Shown here: positions 22,210-32,885 of the stretch, in pieces
How positions within the stretch are numbered: the first letter of the stretch is position 1
Layout of the letters: each line of letters begins with the position of its first letter
NCBI GenBank assembly: GCA_016779585.1
Contig: JADHNI010000001.1
Coordinates: forward strand, 34,421 to 98,420
Length of the DNA: 64,000 bases
Direction of reading: 5' to 3'
Origin: Pseudomonadales bacterium
GTDB taxonomy: Bacteria; Pseudomonadota; Gammaproteobacteria; Pseudomonadales; Azotimanducaceae
Notes under the pieces: generated by a model
What the model was told of the DNA's origin: nothing
Databases searched by the model: none
The model's input: the letters and a program-made list of their open reading frames with translations, nothing else
Program-made: the position numbers and the translations under genes

Positions 22210-23652
22210 ATGGAAATACGAAAGTTCAACATCCGCGAGGCGGACTGGGAAACAGACGGTAAACAGCTCTCCAATATCAGGAGACTGGTCTTTATTGTCG
22301 AACAAAAGGTTTCCCAGGAAGAAGAATGGGACGGACGTGACGAGGAATCCTGGCACTGGATTGCCACGGATTCCTCTGACGTACCCATCGGTACCGCTCG
22401 CCTGCTTCCCGATGGCCAGATAGGTCGTATGGCGGTACTCGGGCAGCATCGAAAACATGGTGTAGGCGCAGCACTGCTGGAGCAGGCGGTAGAGAAAGCA
22501 AGGCACCTTGGTTTCGAGCAGGTCTATCTCAATGCCCAGACCCATGCGCAGGGTTTCTATGAACGAAGCGGGTTTGTGCTGGATGGCGAAGAATTCATGG
22601 AAGCCGGGATACCACACATTCGAATGATTCAGGAACTTTCACCGCCGGTGGATAATGTGCAGCGGCGAGCCCTGGCAAGCCCTGAGCTAGATGTCTCTGT
22701 AAAACCCTTTGATACAGCAGAGGTTCGCTGGGTCGATGAGTCGAGAACCATCACCCGCATTCGAAAGCAGGTATTTGAAACGGAACTGAAACTGGCCGAT
22801 TACCAGGCGCAGGAAGAGGACGACGACTCTGCCATCCACTGGATAGCCACCAATGACGATGATCATGTGGTCGGCAGCATCCGCATGACTCCGAAAGGTG
22901 AGATTGGGCAGTTCGCCGTGGTTGAAGAATGCCGCGGCCAGGGCATCGGCACCACGCTGCTGGAACTGGCCCTGCAACGTGCACGAAGATTTCGCCTGCC
23001 CACGGTTCACATGATCACCGACCTCGATGCAACCATCCTCGAGAACAATGGCTTTGAGGCAGCAGAGCCAGGTCTGTTTGAACGAACCATCGAGCCCGAG
23101 AACATGGAAGTGGAAAAGCGGCAGAATGCCGGAGAAGAATTCACTGGCGACATTACCTACAGGCTTGGGCACGACAAGCAGCTGATCCTGTTGCGCCGCG
23201 AATCAGACTTTCAGAACATCATTATTGAAATGTGCCGGCAGGCGAAACAGAGCATCCAGATCTATTCACCCAACCTGACCCACGACCTGTTCGACAGCGC
23301 TGAGCTTATGCAGATCTGTTCCAGGCTCGCGCGTCGCAATCGTTATACGAAAGTAGAGATGCTGATCTTTGACCCGCATCGCATCATCAAGAACGGCCAT
23401 GCCCTGCTCAATATTTCCCGCAAGCTACCTTCTTCCATCGGGATCAGGATCGTGGACCCGGACATGCGCCAGCTGAACCACGAGTTTGTGCTGGTGGACA
23501 GCCACGGTGTGATCTACCGGCAGGACTATGAGTCCTGGGAAGGCACAGCCTGCTTTTTTGATATTACCGAGGGCAACCGCCTCGGTCGCCAGTTCACCGC
23601 AGCCTGGGAATCCGGCTTGCTGGACCCGAACCTTCGCCAGTTAAGAATCTAG
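22210..23652 (+). CDS. Tandem GNAT acetyltransferase fused to a PLD-like C-terminal domain
   Basis: This 480-residue protein has three parts. Residues about 1-145 and 160-300 are two GNAT domains that repeat each other: both have an 'IR..VF..E' opening, a 'HWIAT' strand, an 'IG..AV' strand and an acetyl-CoA loop ('[16 protein letters not shown]' and '[16 protein letters not shown]'). Residues about 310-480 resemble the phospholipase-D-like/DUF7931-type domain ('[16 protein letters not shown]', '[19 protein letters not shown]'), without an obvious HKD catalytic motif. The substrate is unknown. It converges on rraA with a 4-bp overlap. Confidence 0.8.
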   Translation: MEIRKFNIREADWETDGKQLSNIRRLVFIVEQKVSQEEEWDGRDEESWHWIATDSSDVPIGTARLLPDGQIGRMAVLGQHRKHGVGAALLEQAVEKARHLGFEQVYLNAQTHAQGFYERSGFVLDGEEFMEAGIPHIRMIQELSPPVDNVQRRALASPELDVSVKPFDTAEVRWVDESRTITRIRKQVFETELKLADYQAQEEDDDSAIHWIATNDDDHVVGSIRMTPKGEIGQFAVVEECRGQGIGTTLLELALQRARRFRLPTVHMITDLDATILENNGFEAAEPGLFERTIEPENMEVEKRQNAGEEFTGDITYRLGHDKQLILLRRESDFQNIIIEMCRQAKQSIQIYSPNLTHDLFDSAELMQICSRLARRNRYTKVEMLIFDPHRIIKNGHALLNISRKLPSSIGIRIVDPDMRQLNHEFVLVDSHGVIYRQDYESWEGTACFFDITEGNRLGRQFTAAWESGLLDPNLRQLRI

Positions 23653-24140
23653 CTGGGGGGCATCGAGAGGGGTTTTGCCGAGGCGATCACGCCATTGTTG
23701 TCTGCATAGACGAATTCACCGGGAATAAAGTCCACACCCCCGAAGTTTACCCACTCGTCCCTAAGGCCAATTTCCCGCTTGACGCTTTTCATGGGATTGG
23801 CAGTAATAGCCTGAATGCCCAGTTCGATTTCGGCCAGTGCATCCACATCGCGAACACAACCGTAAACAATGATGCCCTCCCAGCCATTGTTGGCGGCTTT
23901 TATCGCGAGGTTATCGCCAAGTAGTCCACAGCGCAGTGAGCCGCCACCGTCAACTACCAGCACGCGCCCCTCGCCAGGCTCGTTTACAGCGTGCGCCACC
24001 AGGGAGTTGTCTTCATGGCACTTGATGGTCGTAATGGGTCCGCCAAAAGAAAGCCGGGCCCCGAAGTTCCTGAACATCGGGGTCATGACACGTACCAACT
24101 CGGGGTATTCATCACACAAATCTGGAAGAATGTACTTCAT
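23649..24140 (-). CDS. rraA: RraA family protein (regulator of ribonuclease E activity A)
   Basis: This 163-residue trimeric RraA-fold protein binds and inhibits RNase E in E. coli. Many family members are instead 4-hydroxy-4-methyl-2-oxoglutarate aldolases. '[21 protein letters not shown]' and '[20 protein letters not shown]' are strong family signatures. The aldolase metal/substrate residues (D-x20-R-D) are also recognisable, so regulation and aldolase activity cannot be separated by sequence here. Confidence 0.88.
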   Translation of the reverse strand: MKYILPDLCDEYPELVRVMTPMFRNFGARLSFGGPITTIKCHEDNSLVAHAVNEPGEGRVLVVDGGGSLRCGLLGDNLAIKAANNGWEGIIVYGCVRDVDALAEIELGIQAITANPMKSVKREIGLRDEWVNFGGVDFIPGEFVYADNNGVIASAKPLSMPPS

Positions 24141-24230
24141 AAAGGCTCCTTATCAGTTGGTCGTTTCGGGGTTCAGCTTTTCACTAAGGCTGGTTTACAA
24201 TGCCGCGACCATCATACCAAAGCCATTGGA

Positions 24231-24875
24231 GTGAGAGTAAACCGCCCAAATTTCAGCGTATTACCTTCGCTTCTTCAAGCGTTGGTTTATGCAGTGATCG
24301 CTGGTTATCCGCTCAGCGCCAGCGCAGAGCTGTATATCTACCAGGGTCCCGATGGCGAACGCATGATTTCGGACAGGCCGTTGCGCGGATACACCCTTCT
24401 GACAAAACGAGACAGTTTCAGCAACGCCGGTCATATCCTCGCTGACCGACCCATCGAAACCGGTGGCACCAGGGCGTTCAGGGCACACATCCGAGCGGCC
24501 AGCGACAAGTACATGGTTGACCCGGCACTGGTGGAAGCCATCATCCAGGTGGAATCCAGTTTTCGCCCCGATGCGGTATCCAGCTCTGGCGCCACCGGGC
24601 TGATGCAGTTAATGCCGGGCACCGCGAAGGACCTTGAGGTGGATGATCGCTACAACCCCAGGCAAAACATTCATGGTGGCGTGCGCTACATCAGTGAACT
24701 GATGGAGCGATTCGACAACGACCTGACAATGGTGCTGGCTGCTTACAATGCAGGACCCAATGCCGTCGCCAGACACAATGGCATTCCCCCCGACAAACCT
24801 GAAACCGTGCGATATGTACAAAAGGTAATGAAGTCGTATCATGAATTTCGAATGATTCGCTATGGTGCCGAATAA
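24231..24875 (+). CDS. Lytic transglycosylase (SLT domain) with DUF4124-like N-terminus
   Basis: This is a periplasmic murein lytic transglycosylase of about 214 residues. The frame is open upstream to 23991, overlapping rraA. GTG 24231 is chosen because it leaves a signal-peptide-like N-terminus ending at 'SASA'. A short DUF4124-like beta region ('ELYIYQGPDGERMISDRPL') follows. The SLT domain has the catalytic Glu in 'EAIIQVESSF', then 'SSSGATGLMQLMPGTA' and 'LAAYNAGPNAV'. The start is moderately uncertain. The stop is 3 bp before the lipoprotein gene. Confidence 0.88.
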   Translation: MRVNRPNFSVLPSLLQALVYAVIAGYPLSASAELYIYQGPDGERMISDRPLRGYTLLTKRDSFSNAGHILADRPIETGGTRAFRAHIRAASDKYMVDPALVEAIIQVESSFRPDAVSSSGATGLMQLMPGTAKDLEVDDRYNPRQNIHGGVRYISELMERFDNDLTMVLAAYNAGPNAVARHNGIPPDKPETVRYVQKVMKSYHEFRMIRYGAE

Positions 24876-24878
24876 CGC

Positions 24879-25328
24879 ATGAAACTATTGTCCGGTTTAT
24901 TACTACTGGTACTCCTGGCTGGCTGCGAGTACCTGCCCTTTGGCCAGGGTCCGCTTGAAGGCCAGGTTGTGGCCAACCCGAATGACTGGACCGAAGTGGG
25001 TAAAGTCGAAATCATTCAGCTCGAAACCAACGGCACCGATGGCCCCTACTCGGTGAACCTGTGGATCGCAAATATTGAGGGCACCCTGCATGTCTTTGCC
25101 GGTGACAATCTCAGCGACTGGGTAGCCAATATACAGTCAGACCCGAATGTCCGTTTGGGTGTGAACGGTTCGATCTACGAGCTGATGGCCACCAGGGAAA
25201 CCAGCGCTGAGAAGTTTGGGAAGTTTGGCCAGGAATGGAAAAACAAATACGGCAACCGGCCGCGTAATGAAAACGTGGATGAAACCTACCTTTATCGCCT
25301 GACGCCACGATCCTGGAGTGAAGGATAA
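24879..25328 (+). CDS. Lipoprotein with a deazaflavin-nitroreductase-like split-barrel pattern
   Basis: This 149-residue protein has a lipobox 'LLAGC' (Cys16). Glu at +2 predicts outer-membrane sorting. The region 40-125 ('KVEIIQLETNG', 'VNLWIANIEGTLHVFAGD', 'DWVANIQSDPNVRLGVNGS') follows the strand order of the Ddn/PNPOx-like FMN- or F420-binding split barrels, where the protein also compares 'residues in a row' against the cofactor. I infer only the fold; cofactor binding is not shown. It is probably cotranscribed with the transglycosylase gene. Confidence 0.65.
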   Translation: MKLLSGLLLLVLLAGCEYLPFGQGPLEGQVVANPNDWTEVGKVEIIQLETNGTDGPYSVNLWIANIEGTLHVFAGDNLSDWVANIQSDPNVRLGVNGSIYELMATRETSAEKFGKFGQEWKNKYGNRPRNENVDETYLYRLTPRSWSEG

Positions 25329-25351
25329 GCAGGCCGGTTGTTGACTGATCG

Positions 25352-26533
25352 CTAGAAAGCGTCTCCCGGAACCCGCACAAAACCTTCCATCAACACTCGC
25401 ATGCTGCGACTCATGGAAGCTTTCTTCACCTGCCACTCTCCATTGATTTCTTGTGCTTCGGCGCCTACCCGCAAAGTGCCGGAAGGATGACCGAAACGAA
25501 CAGAAGAGCGCTCTCCTCCACCCGCGGCCAGGTTGACCAGTGTTCCGGGAATGGCCGCTGCAGTACCGATAGCAACGGCAGCTGTACCCATCATCGCGTG
25601 ATGCAGCTTGCCCATGGATAAAGCCCTGACCAGGAGATCAATGTCACCTGCGTCAATGGCCTTGCCGCTGGACGCGGCGTAACTCGCGGGGCCAGCCACA
25701 AAAGCCACCTTCGGCGTATGCTGCCGGGAAGCCGCTTCACTGACATCAGAGATCAACCCCATGCGCAGGGCGCCGTAGGCACGAATGGTTTCAAACTTCT
25801 TCAGCGCTGCGTCATCGTTGTTGATATCGTCCTGCAACTCCGTCCCGGTGTATCCGATCTCATCTGCATTGACGAAAACAGTAGGTATGCCTGCATTGAT
25901 CAGTGTTGCCTTGAGGGTGCCGATGCCTGGTACTTCAAGGTTATCAACAAGATTCCCGGTCGGGAACATGGAGCCACCTTCATCATCAGCGGGATCCATG
26001 AAATCCAGCAGAACCTCTGCCGCAGGGAAAGTGACGCCATCCAGTTCAAAGTCGCCGGTCTCCTGGGGTTCACCATTGGTTACTGGCACATGGGCAATGA
26101 TCGTCTTCTGGATATTCACCTGCCATATGCGAACCTCACAGATACCGTTATCAGGCACGCGATCCGGATCCATCAGACCAGCCATGATGCCAAAGCCACC
26201 AATAGCGGCAGACAGGTTGCCGCAATTACCACTCCAGTCTACGAACGGCTGGTCAATCGAGACCTGTCCGAACAGGTAGTCGAGGTCATGCCCTTCCTTT
26301 GTACTTTTGGAAACGATCACAGTCTTGCTGGTACTGGACGTTGCCCCACCCATGCCATCGGTGTGTTTACCGTAGGGGTCGGGTGACCCAATGACCCTGA
26401 GCAGGAGTTTGTCCCGGGCTTCACCGGGCACCTGTGCACTTTCAGGCAGATCTTCAAGACGGAAAAATACCCCCTTGCTGGTGCCGCCACGGATATAGGT
26501 CGCAGGTACCCTTATTTGTGGAACTGTGCTCAC
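25352..26533 (-). CDS. prpF: 2-methylaconitate isomerase PrpF
   Basis: This 393-residue DapF-like isomerase converts the AcnD product trans-2-methylaconitate to the cis form in the 2-methylcitrate cycle. The start 'VPATYIRGGTSKGVFFR' and 'DGMGGATSSTSKTVIVS' are strong PrpF signatures, as is 'VDWSGNCGNLSAAIGGFGI'. It overlaps acnD by 4 bp and is the last gene of the prpB-prpC-acnD-prpF operon. Confidence 0.96.
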   Translation of the reverse strand: MSTVPQIRVPATYIRGGTSKGVFFRLEDLPESAQVPGEARDKLLLRVIGSPDPYGKHTDGMGGATSSTSKTVIVSKSTKEGHDLDYLFGQVSIDQPFVDWSGNCGNLSAAIGGFGIMAGLMDPDRVPDNGICEVRIWQVNIQKTIIAHVPVTNGEPQETGDFELDGVTFPAAEVLLDFMDPADDEGGSMFPTGNLVDNLEVPGIGTLKATLINAGIPTVFVNADEIGYTGTELQDDINNDDAALKKFETIRAYGALRMGLISDVSEAASRQHTPKVAFVAGPASYAASSGKAIDAGDIDLLVRALSMGKLHHAMMGTAAVAIGTAAAIPGTLVNLAAGGGERSSVRFGHPSGTLRVGAEAQEINGEWQVKKASMSRSMRVLMEGFVRVPGDAF

Positions 26534-29118
26534 GCCGCACCCTCAAGAAAATCCTGTGCGAACCGTTGCAGTACGCCACCAGCGGCATAAATGGAGACCT
26601 CTTCAGCTGTATCCAGCCGACAGGTCACCGGCAACTCAACGCTTTCACCGTTCGCCCGATGAATCACCAGGGTCAGGTCGGCTCGAGGTGTCGGTTCACC
26701 AATCACGTCAAAAGTTTCCGTACCATCGATATTGTAGGTGTGACGCGTGTCCCCCGCCTTGAATTCCAGGGGCAGCACGCCCATACCGATCAGGTTGGTT
26801 CTGTGGATACGTTCGAATCCTTCCGCGACGATAGCTTCAACACCAGCGAGGCGAACACCTTTCGCCGCCCAGTCCCTGGAAGAACCCTGGCCGTAGTCGG
26901 CACCGGCGACAATAATCAGCGGCTGACCACGATCCATGTAAGTTTCGATAGCTTCCCACATGCGAACCACTTCACCTTCCGGTTCAATACGCGCCAGCGA
27001 ACCCTGTTTTACCCCGCCGTTTTCCTGGACCATTTCGTTTAGCAGTTTCGGGTTCGCAAATGTGGCTCTTTGGGCTGTCAGGTGGTCACCACGGTGAGTC
27101 GCGTAGGAATTAAAGTCTTCTTCCGGCAGGCCCATCTTTGCGAGATATTCGCCCGCAGCACTTGAAGCAAGAATAGCGTTTGACGGAGAAAGGTGATCGG
27201 TGGTGATGTTGTCACCGAGAACCGCCAGCGGCCGCATGCCCTTCAGGGTACGTTCTTTGGCGAGAGCACCTTCCCAGTATGGTGGCCTGCGAATATAGGT
27301 ACTTTGCGGGCGCCATTCGTAGAGAGGACTTGGTGCATCCGTGGTGTCTTTGACCGTGATGAACATCGGGTCGTAGACCGCGCGGAACTGCTCCGGTTTC
27401 ACACAGCTGGACACGATTTCATCAATCTCTTCATCGGTGGGCCAGATATCTTTCAGCGTCACAGGGTTGCCATCCTGGTCAACACCCAGCGGGTCTGCCT
27501 CGATATCCACACGAACGGTTCCTGCAATTGCGTAGGCAATAACGAGCGGCGGTGATGCCAGAAATGCCTGCTTCGCATAGGGATGGATGCGTCCGTCGAA
27601 GTTTCGGTTGCCGGACAATACCGCTGTCGCGTACAGGTCACGCTCAATCACTTCCTGCTGGATCTTCGGGTCCAGTGCGCCACTCATGCCGTTGCAGGTC
27701 GTACAGGCAAACGCCACGATGCCAAAACCCAGTTGTTCCAGTTCCGGCAGGAGGTTTGCTTCCTCCAGGTACAGTTGCACGGCTTTGGAGCCGGGTGCCA
27801 GGGAGGTTTTCACCCAGGGCTTTCGAGTCAGGCCTTTGGCATTGGCATTTCGGGCCAGCAGCCCGGCAGCAATAACATTGCGTGGGTTACTGGTGTTTGT
27901 GCAGCTCGTGATGGCGGCGATGATGACAGCGCCGTCAGGCATCAGGTCGCCTTCCTGCTCCCAGGGGGCAGCAATACCCTGGGCTGCCAGCTCGGAGGTT
28001 GCCACCCGGCGATGCGGATTGGAGGGACCGGCCACGTTGCGAACCACTGAAGACAGGTCGAATGTGAGAACGCGCTCGTATTCAGCTTTGCGCATACCGT
28101 CGACCCAGAGGCCGCTTTCTTTAGCGTAGGTTTCTACCAGCTTGACCTGCTCGTCATCACGGCCGGTCAGCTTGAGGTAGTCGATGGTGTTCTGGTCGAT
28201 GTAGAACATTGCCGCGGTTGCACCAAATTCCGGCGTCATGTTCGAGATCGTGGCGCGGTCACCCAGAGTCAAGGCCTCGGCACCTTCGCCAAAGAACTCC
28301 AGGTAGGATGAAACCACCCTCTCCTGTCTCAGGAACTCGGTAATGGCGAGAACAATATCGGTTGCCGTAATACCAGGCTGGCGCTTACCTGTCAGCTCAA
28401 CACCAACAATGTCAGGAAGGCGCATGTAGGATGCACGGCCCAGCATGACGCTCTCAGCTTCAAGGCCTCCCACGCCTATCGCGATCACGCCAAGGGCGTC
28501 CACGTGTGGCGTGTGGCTGTCTGTACCAACCAGGGTGTCCGGGAAGGCAATACCATCACGGTTATGGACCACCGGCGACATCTTCTCCAGGTTGATCTGG
28601 TGCATGATGCCGTTCCCGGGCGGAATGACATCAACATTTTCAAACGCGGTTTTGGTCCAGTTGATGAAATGGAAGCGATCATCATTGCGACGATCTTCAA
28701 TGGCCCGGTTCTTTTCAAAGGCGTCTTTCTCAAATCCGGCATGTTCCACGGCCAGAGAGTGGTCCACGATCAGTTGTGTCGGCACGACGGGGTTAACCTG
28801 TGAAGGGTCGCCGCCTTTATCAGCAATGGCATCGCGCAAGCCAGCCAGGTCAACCAGTGCGGTCTGGCCAAGGATGTCGTGACAGACAACACGAGCTGGG
28901 AACCAGGGAAAATCCAGTTCCTGTTTCCGCTCTATGAGCTGCTTCAGGGAATCCGTCAGGGATTCCGGGTCACAACGCCGCACCAGGTTTTCGGCCAGCA
29001 CCTTGGAGGTGTATGGCAGTCCATCATAGGCTCCAGGCTGGATGTCCTCGATAGCCTGACGAGTGTCAAAGTAGTCCAGGTCAGTACCTGGCAGTTGCTT
29101 GCGATACTTGCTGTTCAC
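26530..29118 (-). CDS. acnD: Fe/S-dependent 2-methylisocitrate dehydratase AcnD
   Basis: This 862-residue aconitase-family enzyme dehydrates 2-methylcitrate to 2-methylaconitate and works with PrpF in place of PrpD. The [4Fe-4S] cysteines are in 'ITSCTNTSNPRN' and 'AFACTTCNGMSG'. The substrate loop 'GADYGQGSSRDWAAKG' is in the C-terminal swivel domain. The length matches AcnD rather than the longer AcnA. It is 9 bp downstream of prpC. Confidence 0.95.
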   Translation of the reverse strand: MNSKYRKQLPGTDLDYFDTRQAIEDIQPGAYDGLPYTSKVLAENLVRRCDPESLTDSLKQLIERKQELDFPWFPARVVCHDILGQTALVDLAGLRDAIADKGGDPSQVNPVVPTQLIVDHSLAVEHAGFEKDAFEKNRAIEDRRNDDRFHFINWTKTAFENVDVIPPGNGIMHQINLEKMSPVVHNRDGIAFPDTLVGTDSHTPHVDALGVIAIGVGGLEAESVMLGRASYMRLPDIVGVELTGKRQPGITATDIVLAITEFLRQERVVSSYLEFFGEGAEALTLGDRATISNMTPEFGATAAMFYIDQNTIDYLKLTGRDDEQVKLVETYAKESGLWVDGMRKAEYERVLTFDLSSVVRNVAGPSNPHRRVATSELAAQGIAAPWEQEGDLMPDGAVIIAAITSCTNTSNPRNVIAAGLLARNANAKGLTRKPWVKTSLAPGSKAVQLYLEEANLLPELEQLGFGIVAFACTTCNGMSGALDPKIQQEVIERDLYATAVLSGNRNFDGRIHPYAKQAFLASPPLVIAYAIAGTVRVDIEADPLGVDQDGNPVTLKDIWPTDEEIDEIVSSCVKPEQFRAVYDPMFITVKDTTDAPSPLYEWRPQSTYIRRPPYWEGALAKERTLKGMRPLAVLGDNITTDHLSPSNAILASSAAGEYLAKMGLPEEDFNSYATHRGDHLTAQRATFANPKLLNEMVQENGGVKQGSLARIEPEGEVVRMWEAIETYMDRGQPLIIVAGADYGQGSSRDWAAKGVRLAGVEAIVAEGFERIHRTNLIGMGVLPLEFKAGDTRHTYNIDGTETFDVIGEPTPRADLTLVIHRANGESVELPVTCRLDTAEEVSIYAAGGVLQRFAQDFLEGAA

Positions 29119-29127
29119 AAAATGTCC

Positions 29128-30252
29128 TTAACGATCCTGGATCTCTACAAAAGGTCTGGTGTCCGGGCCAATGTAGTCCGCGCTCGGACGAATCAGCCGG
29201 TTATTGGAACGCTGTTCCATAACGTGAGCAGCCCAGCCTGTCAGGCGAGACATCACAAAGATCGGTGTAAAGATCTTTGTTGGGATACCCATGTAGTTAT
29301 AGGCAGATGCGTGGAAGAAATCCGCATTCGGGAACAGTTCTTTTTCATCCCACATCACGCGAGCAACTTCAACGGATATATCGAAGAGCGTCGTGTCGCC
29401 ATTCAGGTTGGCGAGCTTTTCTGACCAATCCTTGATCAGTGCATTGCGAGGGTCAGAGGTTCGATAGATAGCATGGCCGAAGCCCATGATAAGTTCCTTG
29501 CGCTCAAACATGCCCTTGATGGCAGGCTCAACTTCCTCTACGGAACTGAACTTTTCGATCAGCTCCATGGCTGCCTCGTTGGCACCACCGTGCAACGGTC
29601 CGCGCAGGGAACCGATGGCACCTGTAATGCAGGAATACATGTCAGACAGGGTTGCCGCACACACACGAGCTGTGAATGTTGAGGCGTTGAATTCGTGCTC
29701 TGCGTAAAGAATCAGCGAGCATGACATGACGTCACGAGACATTTGCGAGGGTTCTTCATCCAGCAGCATTTTCAGGAAATGACCACCGATAGTGTCTTCA
29801 CCGGTATCCGTATCAATCTCGACACCATCGTGCGAGTATCGATACCAGTAGCAGATGATGGCCGGGAAAGCAGCCAGCAGACGATCAGCAGCGTCCTGCT
29901 GGTCATCGAAGGAATTTTCAGGTTCGAGATTGCCCAGCATTGAACAGCCCGTTCGCATCACATCCATCGGGTGAGTATCTTTCGGGATCAACTTTAGTAC
30001 GGCTTTCAGGTCATCCGGCAGGCCGCGCATGGTTGTCAGCCGCGCCTTGTAGGCATCCAGTTGTTCCTGGGTAGGCAGTTCTCCGTAAAGCAGCATGTAA
30101 GCAACTTCTTCGAATTCAGCCCTGGCTGCCAGTTCTTCAATGGTGTAACCACGGTATGTGAGGCCGGAGCCTTCTTTACCTACCGTACAAAGTGCAGTCT
30201 CACCTGCCGACTGACCCCGCAGGCCAGCGCCACCTAGTTTTTTCTCAACCAT
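29128..30252 (-). CDS. prpC: 2-methylcitrate synthase PrpC
   Basis: This 374-residue citrate-synthase-family enzyme condenses propionyl-CoA with oxaloacetate. The opening 'GLRGQSAGETALCTVGKEGS' and 'LTYRGYTIEELA' is typical of PrpC. The active-site block is 'MGFGHAIYRTSDPRN' (His about 263), with 'LHGGANEAAMELIEKF' and the catalytic Asp region 'NADFFHASAYNYMGIPT'. It lies between prpB and acnD. Confidence 0.95.
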   Translation of the reverse strand: MVEKKLGGAGLRGQSAGETALCTVGKEGSGLTYRGYTIEELAARAEFEEVAYMLLYGELPTQEQLDAYKARLTTMRGLPDDLKAVLKLIPKDTHPMDVMRTGCSMLGNLEPENSFDDQQDAADRLLAAFPAIICYWYRYSHDGVEIDTDTGEDTIGGHFLKMLLDEEPSQMSRDVMSCSLILYAEHEFNASTFTARVCAATLSDMYSCITGAIGSLRGPLHGGANEAAMELIEKFSSVEEVEPAIKGMFERKELIMGFGHAIYRTSDPRNALIKDWSEKLANLNGDTTLFDISVEVARVMWDEKELFPNADFFHASAYNYMGIPTKIFTPIFVMSRLTGWAAHVMEQRSNNRLIRPSADYIGPDTRPFVEIQDR

Positions 30253-30264
30253 GATTGTATTCCT

Positions 30265-31146
30265 CTATTGATTGCTGCCGTCTTTGGCAAACAGTTCATC
30301 CAGTTTGTTTTCGTATTCGTGATAACCCAGGAATTCATAAAGTTCAGCCCTCGTCTGCATGGTATCCACCACGCTTTCCTGGGTACCTGTCTCCCTGAGT
30401 GTTGTGTAGACATTCAGCGCGGCCTTGTTCATGGCGCGGAATGCTGACAGCGGGTATAGCGCCATCGCGATACCCACGCTGCCGAGTTGTTCGGTGGTGT
30501 AGAGCGGCGTGGAACCAAACTCCGTAATGTTCGCCAGCACGGGTACGTTTACTGCATCAACTACCTTCTTGTACATCTCGAGGTCTGTCATGGCCTCAGC
30601 GAAAATGGCGTCTGCACCGGCAGCTTCACATCGCACCGCGCGTTCGATGACTTCGTCCAGGCCAACCACGGCCAGCGCGTCGGTACGCGCCATTAGAACA
30701 AAGTCAGGGTCTGTTTTGGCATCCGCAGCAGCCTTGATGCGATCTTCCATTTCCTCGCGGCTGACGATTTCCTTGTTGGGACGATGCCCGCACCGCTTCT
30801 GTACAACCTGGTCCTCAATGTGAACACCTGCCGCACCTGCTGCAATCATGTCACGTATTGTTTTGGCGATGTTGAACGCACCACCCCAGCCGGTGTCGAT
30901 ATCAACCAGCAGCGGCAATGAGCTCGCCGAGGTAATCCTGCGAACATCTTCCAGCACGTCATTTAGTGACGTCATGCCGAGGTCCGGCAAACCGTAGGAA
31001 GCGTTGGCGACACCGCCACCGGATAGATAGATGGCCTTGTAGCCCACCTGTTCAGCCATCATGGCCGCGTAGGCGTTAATGGTACCTACAACCTGGAGGG
31101 GGGATTCCGCGGCAATAGCCTCGCGGAACTTACGTCCTGCTGACAT
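30265..31146 (-). CDS. prpB: 2-methylisocitrate lyase PrpB
   Basis: This 293-residue enzyme splits 2-methylisocitrate into pyruvate and succinate, the last step of the cycle. It has the isocitrate-lyase-family loop '[14 protein letters not shown]' (catalytic Cys about 122), '[13 protein letters not shown]' with a metal-binding Asp, and '[20 protein letters not shown]'. An AAGGAG ribosome binding site (31153-31158) directly abuts an intrinsic-terminator U-tract. It is the first gene of the operon; no prpR regulator is adjacent. Confidence 0.96.
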   Translation of the reverse strand: MSAGRKFREAIAAESPLQVVGTINAYAAMMAEQVGYKAIYLSGGGVANASYGLPDLGMTSLNDVLEDVRRITSASSLPLLVDIDTGWGGAFNIAKTIRDMIAAGAAGVHIEDQVVQKRCGHRPNKEIVSREEMEDRIKAAADAKTDPDFVLMARTDALAVVGLDEVIERAVRCEAAGADAIFAEAMTDLEMYKKVVDAVNVPVLANITEFGSTPLYTTEQLGSVGIAMALYPLSAFRAMNKAALNVYTTLRETGTQESVVDTMQTRAELYEFLGYHEYENKLDELFAKDGSNQ

Positions 31147-31158
31147 ACATAACTCCTT

Positions 31159-31181
31159 AAAAAACGCCCGTTTAGCGGGCG
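31159..31181 (-). terminator. Intrinsic terminator between thrH and prpB, abutting the prpB ribosome binding site
   Basis: On the minus strand CGCCCG (31181-31176), loop CTAAA and CGGGCG (31170-31165) form a 6-bp GC stem followed by six U residues (31164-31159), then AAGGAG of prpB. It could end thrH transcripts or act as an attenuator of prp. A TATACT hexamer at 31190-31185 could start prp RNA inside the hairpin and so bypass it. Confidence 0.75.
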
Positions 31182-31223
31182 CCCAGTATACAAAATTCGT
31201 GTGGGACTTGGTTTAAGGGCCGC

Positions 31224-31835
31224 TTATCCGAAGTTAAGCGCAGCCTTATCAAAGAACCCGGCGAGCTCGGCGTATTCCGTCGTCACATCGTACTGCGGGA
31301 ATTCGTCGATGACGTTCTGAGGCGACCGGAAAAGGAATCCGGCATCCGCCTCTTCGAGCATGGTGGTGTCGTTGTAGGAGTCTCCTGCAGCAAACACCGT
31401 GTAGTTCAATGATTTCAGGGCTTTCACGGACTGCCGTTTCGGGTCCTTCTGGCGCAATACGTAGTTCGCTACCCTGCCCGCTTCGTCAGTTTCGAGACGG
31501 TGACAGAATATGGTAGGCCAGGCCAGCTGTCTCATCAGTGGTTTGGAGAATTCGTAGAATGTATCGGAGAGAATGATGACCTGGTATTTTTCTCGCAGGT
31601 CATCCAGGAATTCCTTCGCGCCAGGCAGTGGCGAGAGTGTCGCGATGACTTCCTGTATCGCCGCCAGGTCAAGATTGTGCTCATCCAGTAGACGCAGTCT
31701 CTGCTGCATCAGCTCATCATAATCCGGGATGTCCCGGGTTGTGGCCTTCAAAGCCTCAATGCCGGTTTTCTCGGCAAATGCAATCCAGATTTCAGGTACA
31801 AGGACCCCTTCGAGGTCCAGACAGATAACTTGCAT
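31224..31835 (-). CDS. thrH: Phosphoserine phosphatase/homoserine phosphotransferase ThrH
   Basis: This 203-residue HAD-superfamily protein matches Pseudomonas ThrH, which dephosphorylates phosphoserine and can transfer phosphate to homoserine. HAD motif I is 'CLDLEGVLVPEIW' (ThrH has E where most phosphatases have D-x-D). Motif II is 'VIILSDTFYEFSKPLMRQL' and motif IV is 'VFAAGDSYNDTTML'. It may provide the last step of serine synthesis, completing the SerC-like enzyme encoded at 47.6 kb. It lies downstream of cysB. Confidence 0.94.
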   Translation of the reverse strand: MQVICLDLEGVLVPEIWIAFAEKTGIEALKATTRDIPDYDELMQQRLRLLDEHNLDLAAIQEVIATLSPLPGAKEFLDDLREKYQVIILSDTFYEFSKPLMRQLAWPTIFCHRLETDEAGRVANYVLRQKDPKRQSVKALKSLNYTVFAAGDSYNDTTMLEEADAGFLFRSPQNVIDEFPQYDVTTEYAELAGFFDKAALNFG

Positions 31836-31856
31836 GGGAGCTTCCTTAAAACAAGG

Positions 31857-32846
<990 letters not shown>

Positions 32847-32885
32847 TTATCGCATATAAATATCCAGAAACATGCCGAAAGGGCA

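Noticed and set aside
23991..24230. N-terminal extension of the lytic transglycosylase
   Set aside because: It overlaps rraA on the other strand and would place the signal peptide internally.
27583..28129. Long frames opposite acnD
   Set aside because: They are antisense to conserved codons of a clear enzyme, lack ribosome binding sites and resemble no family.
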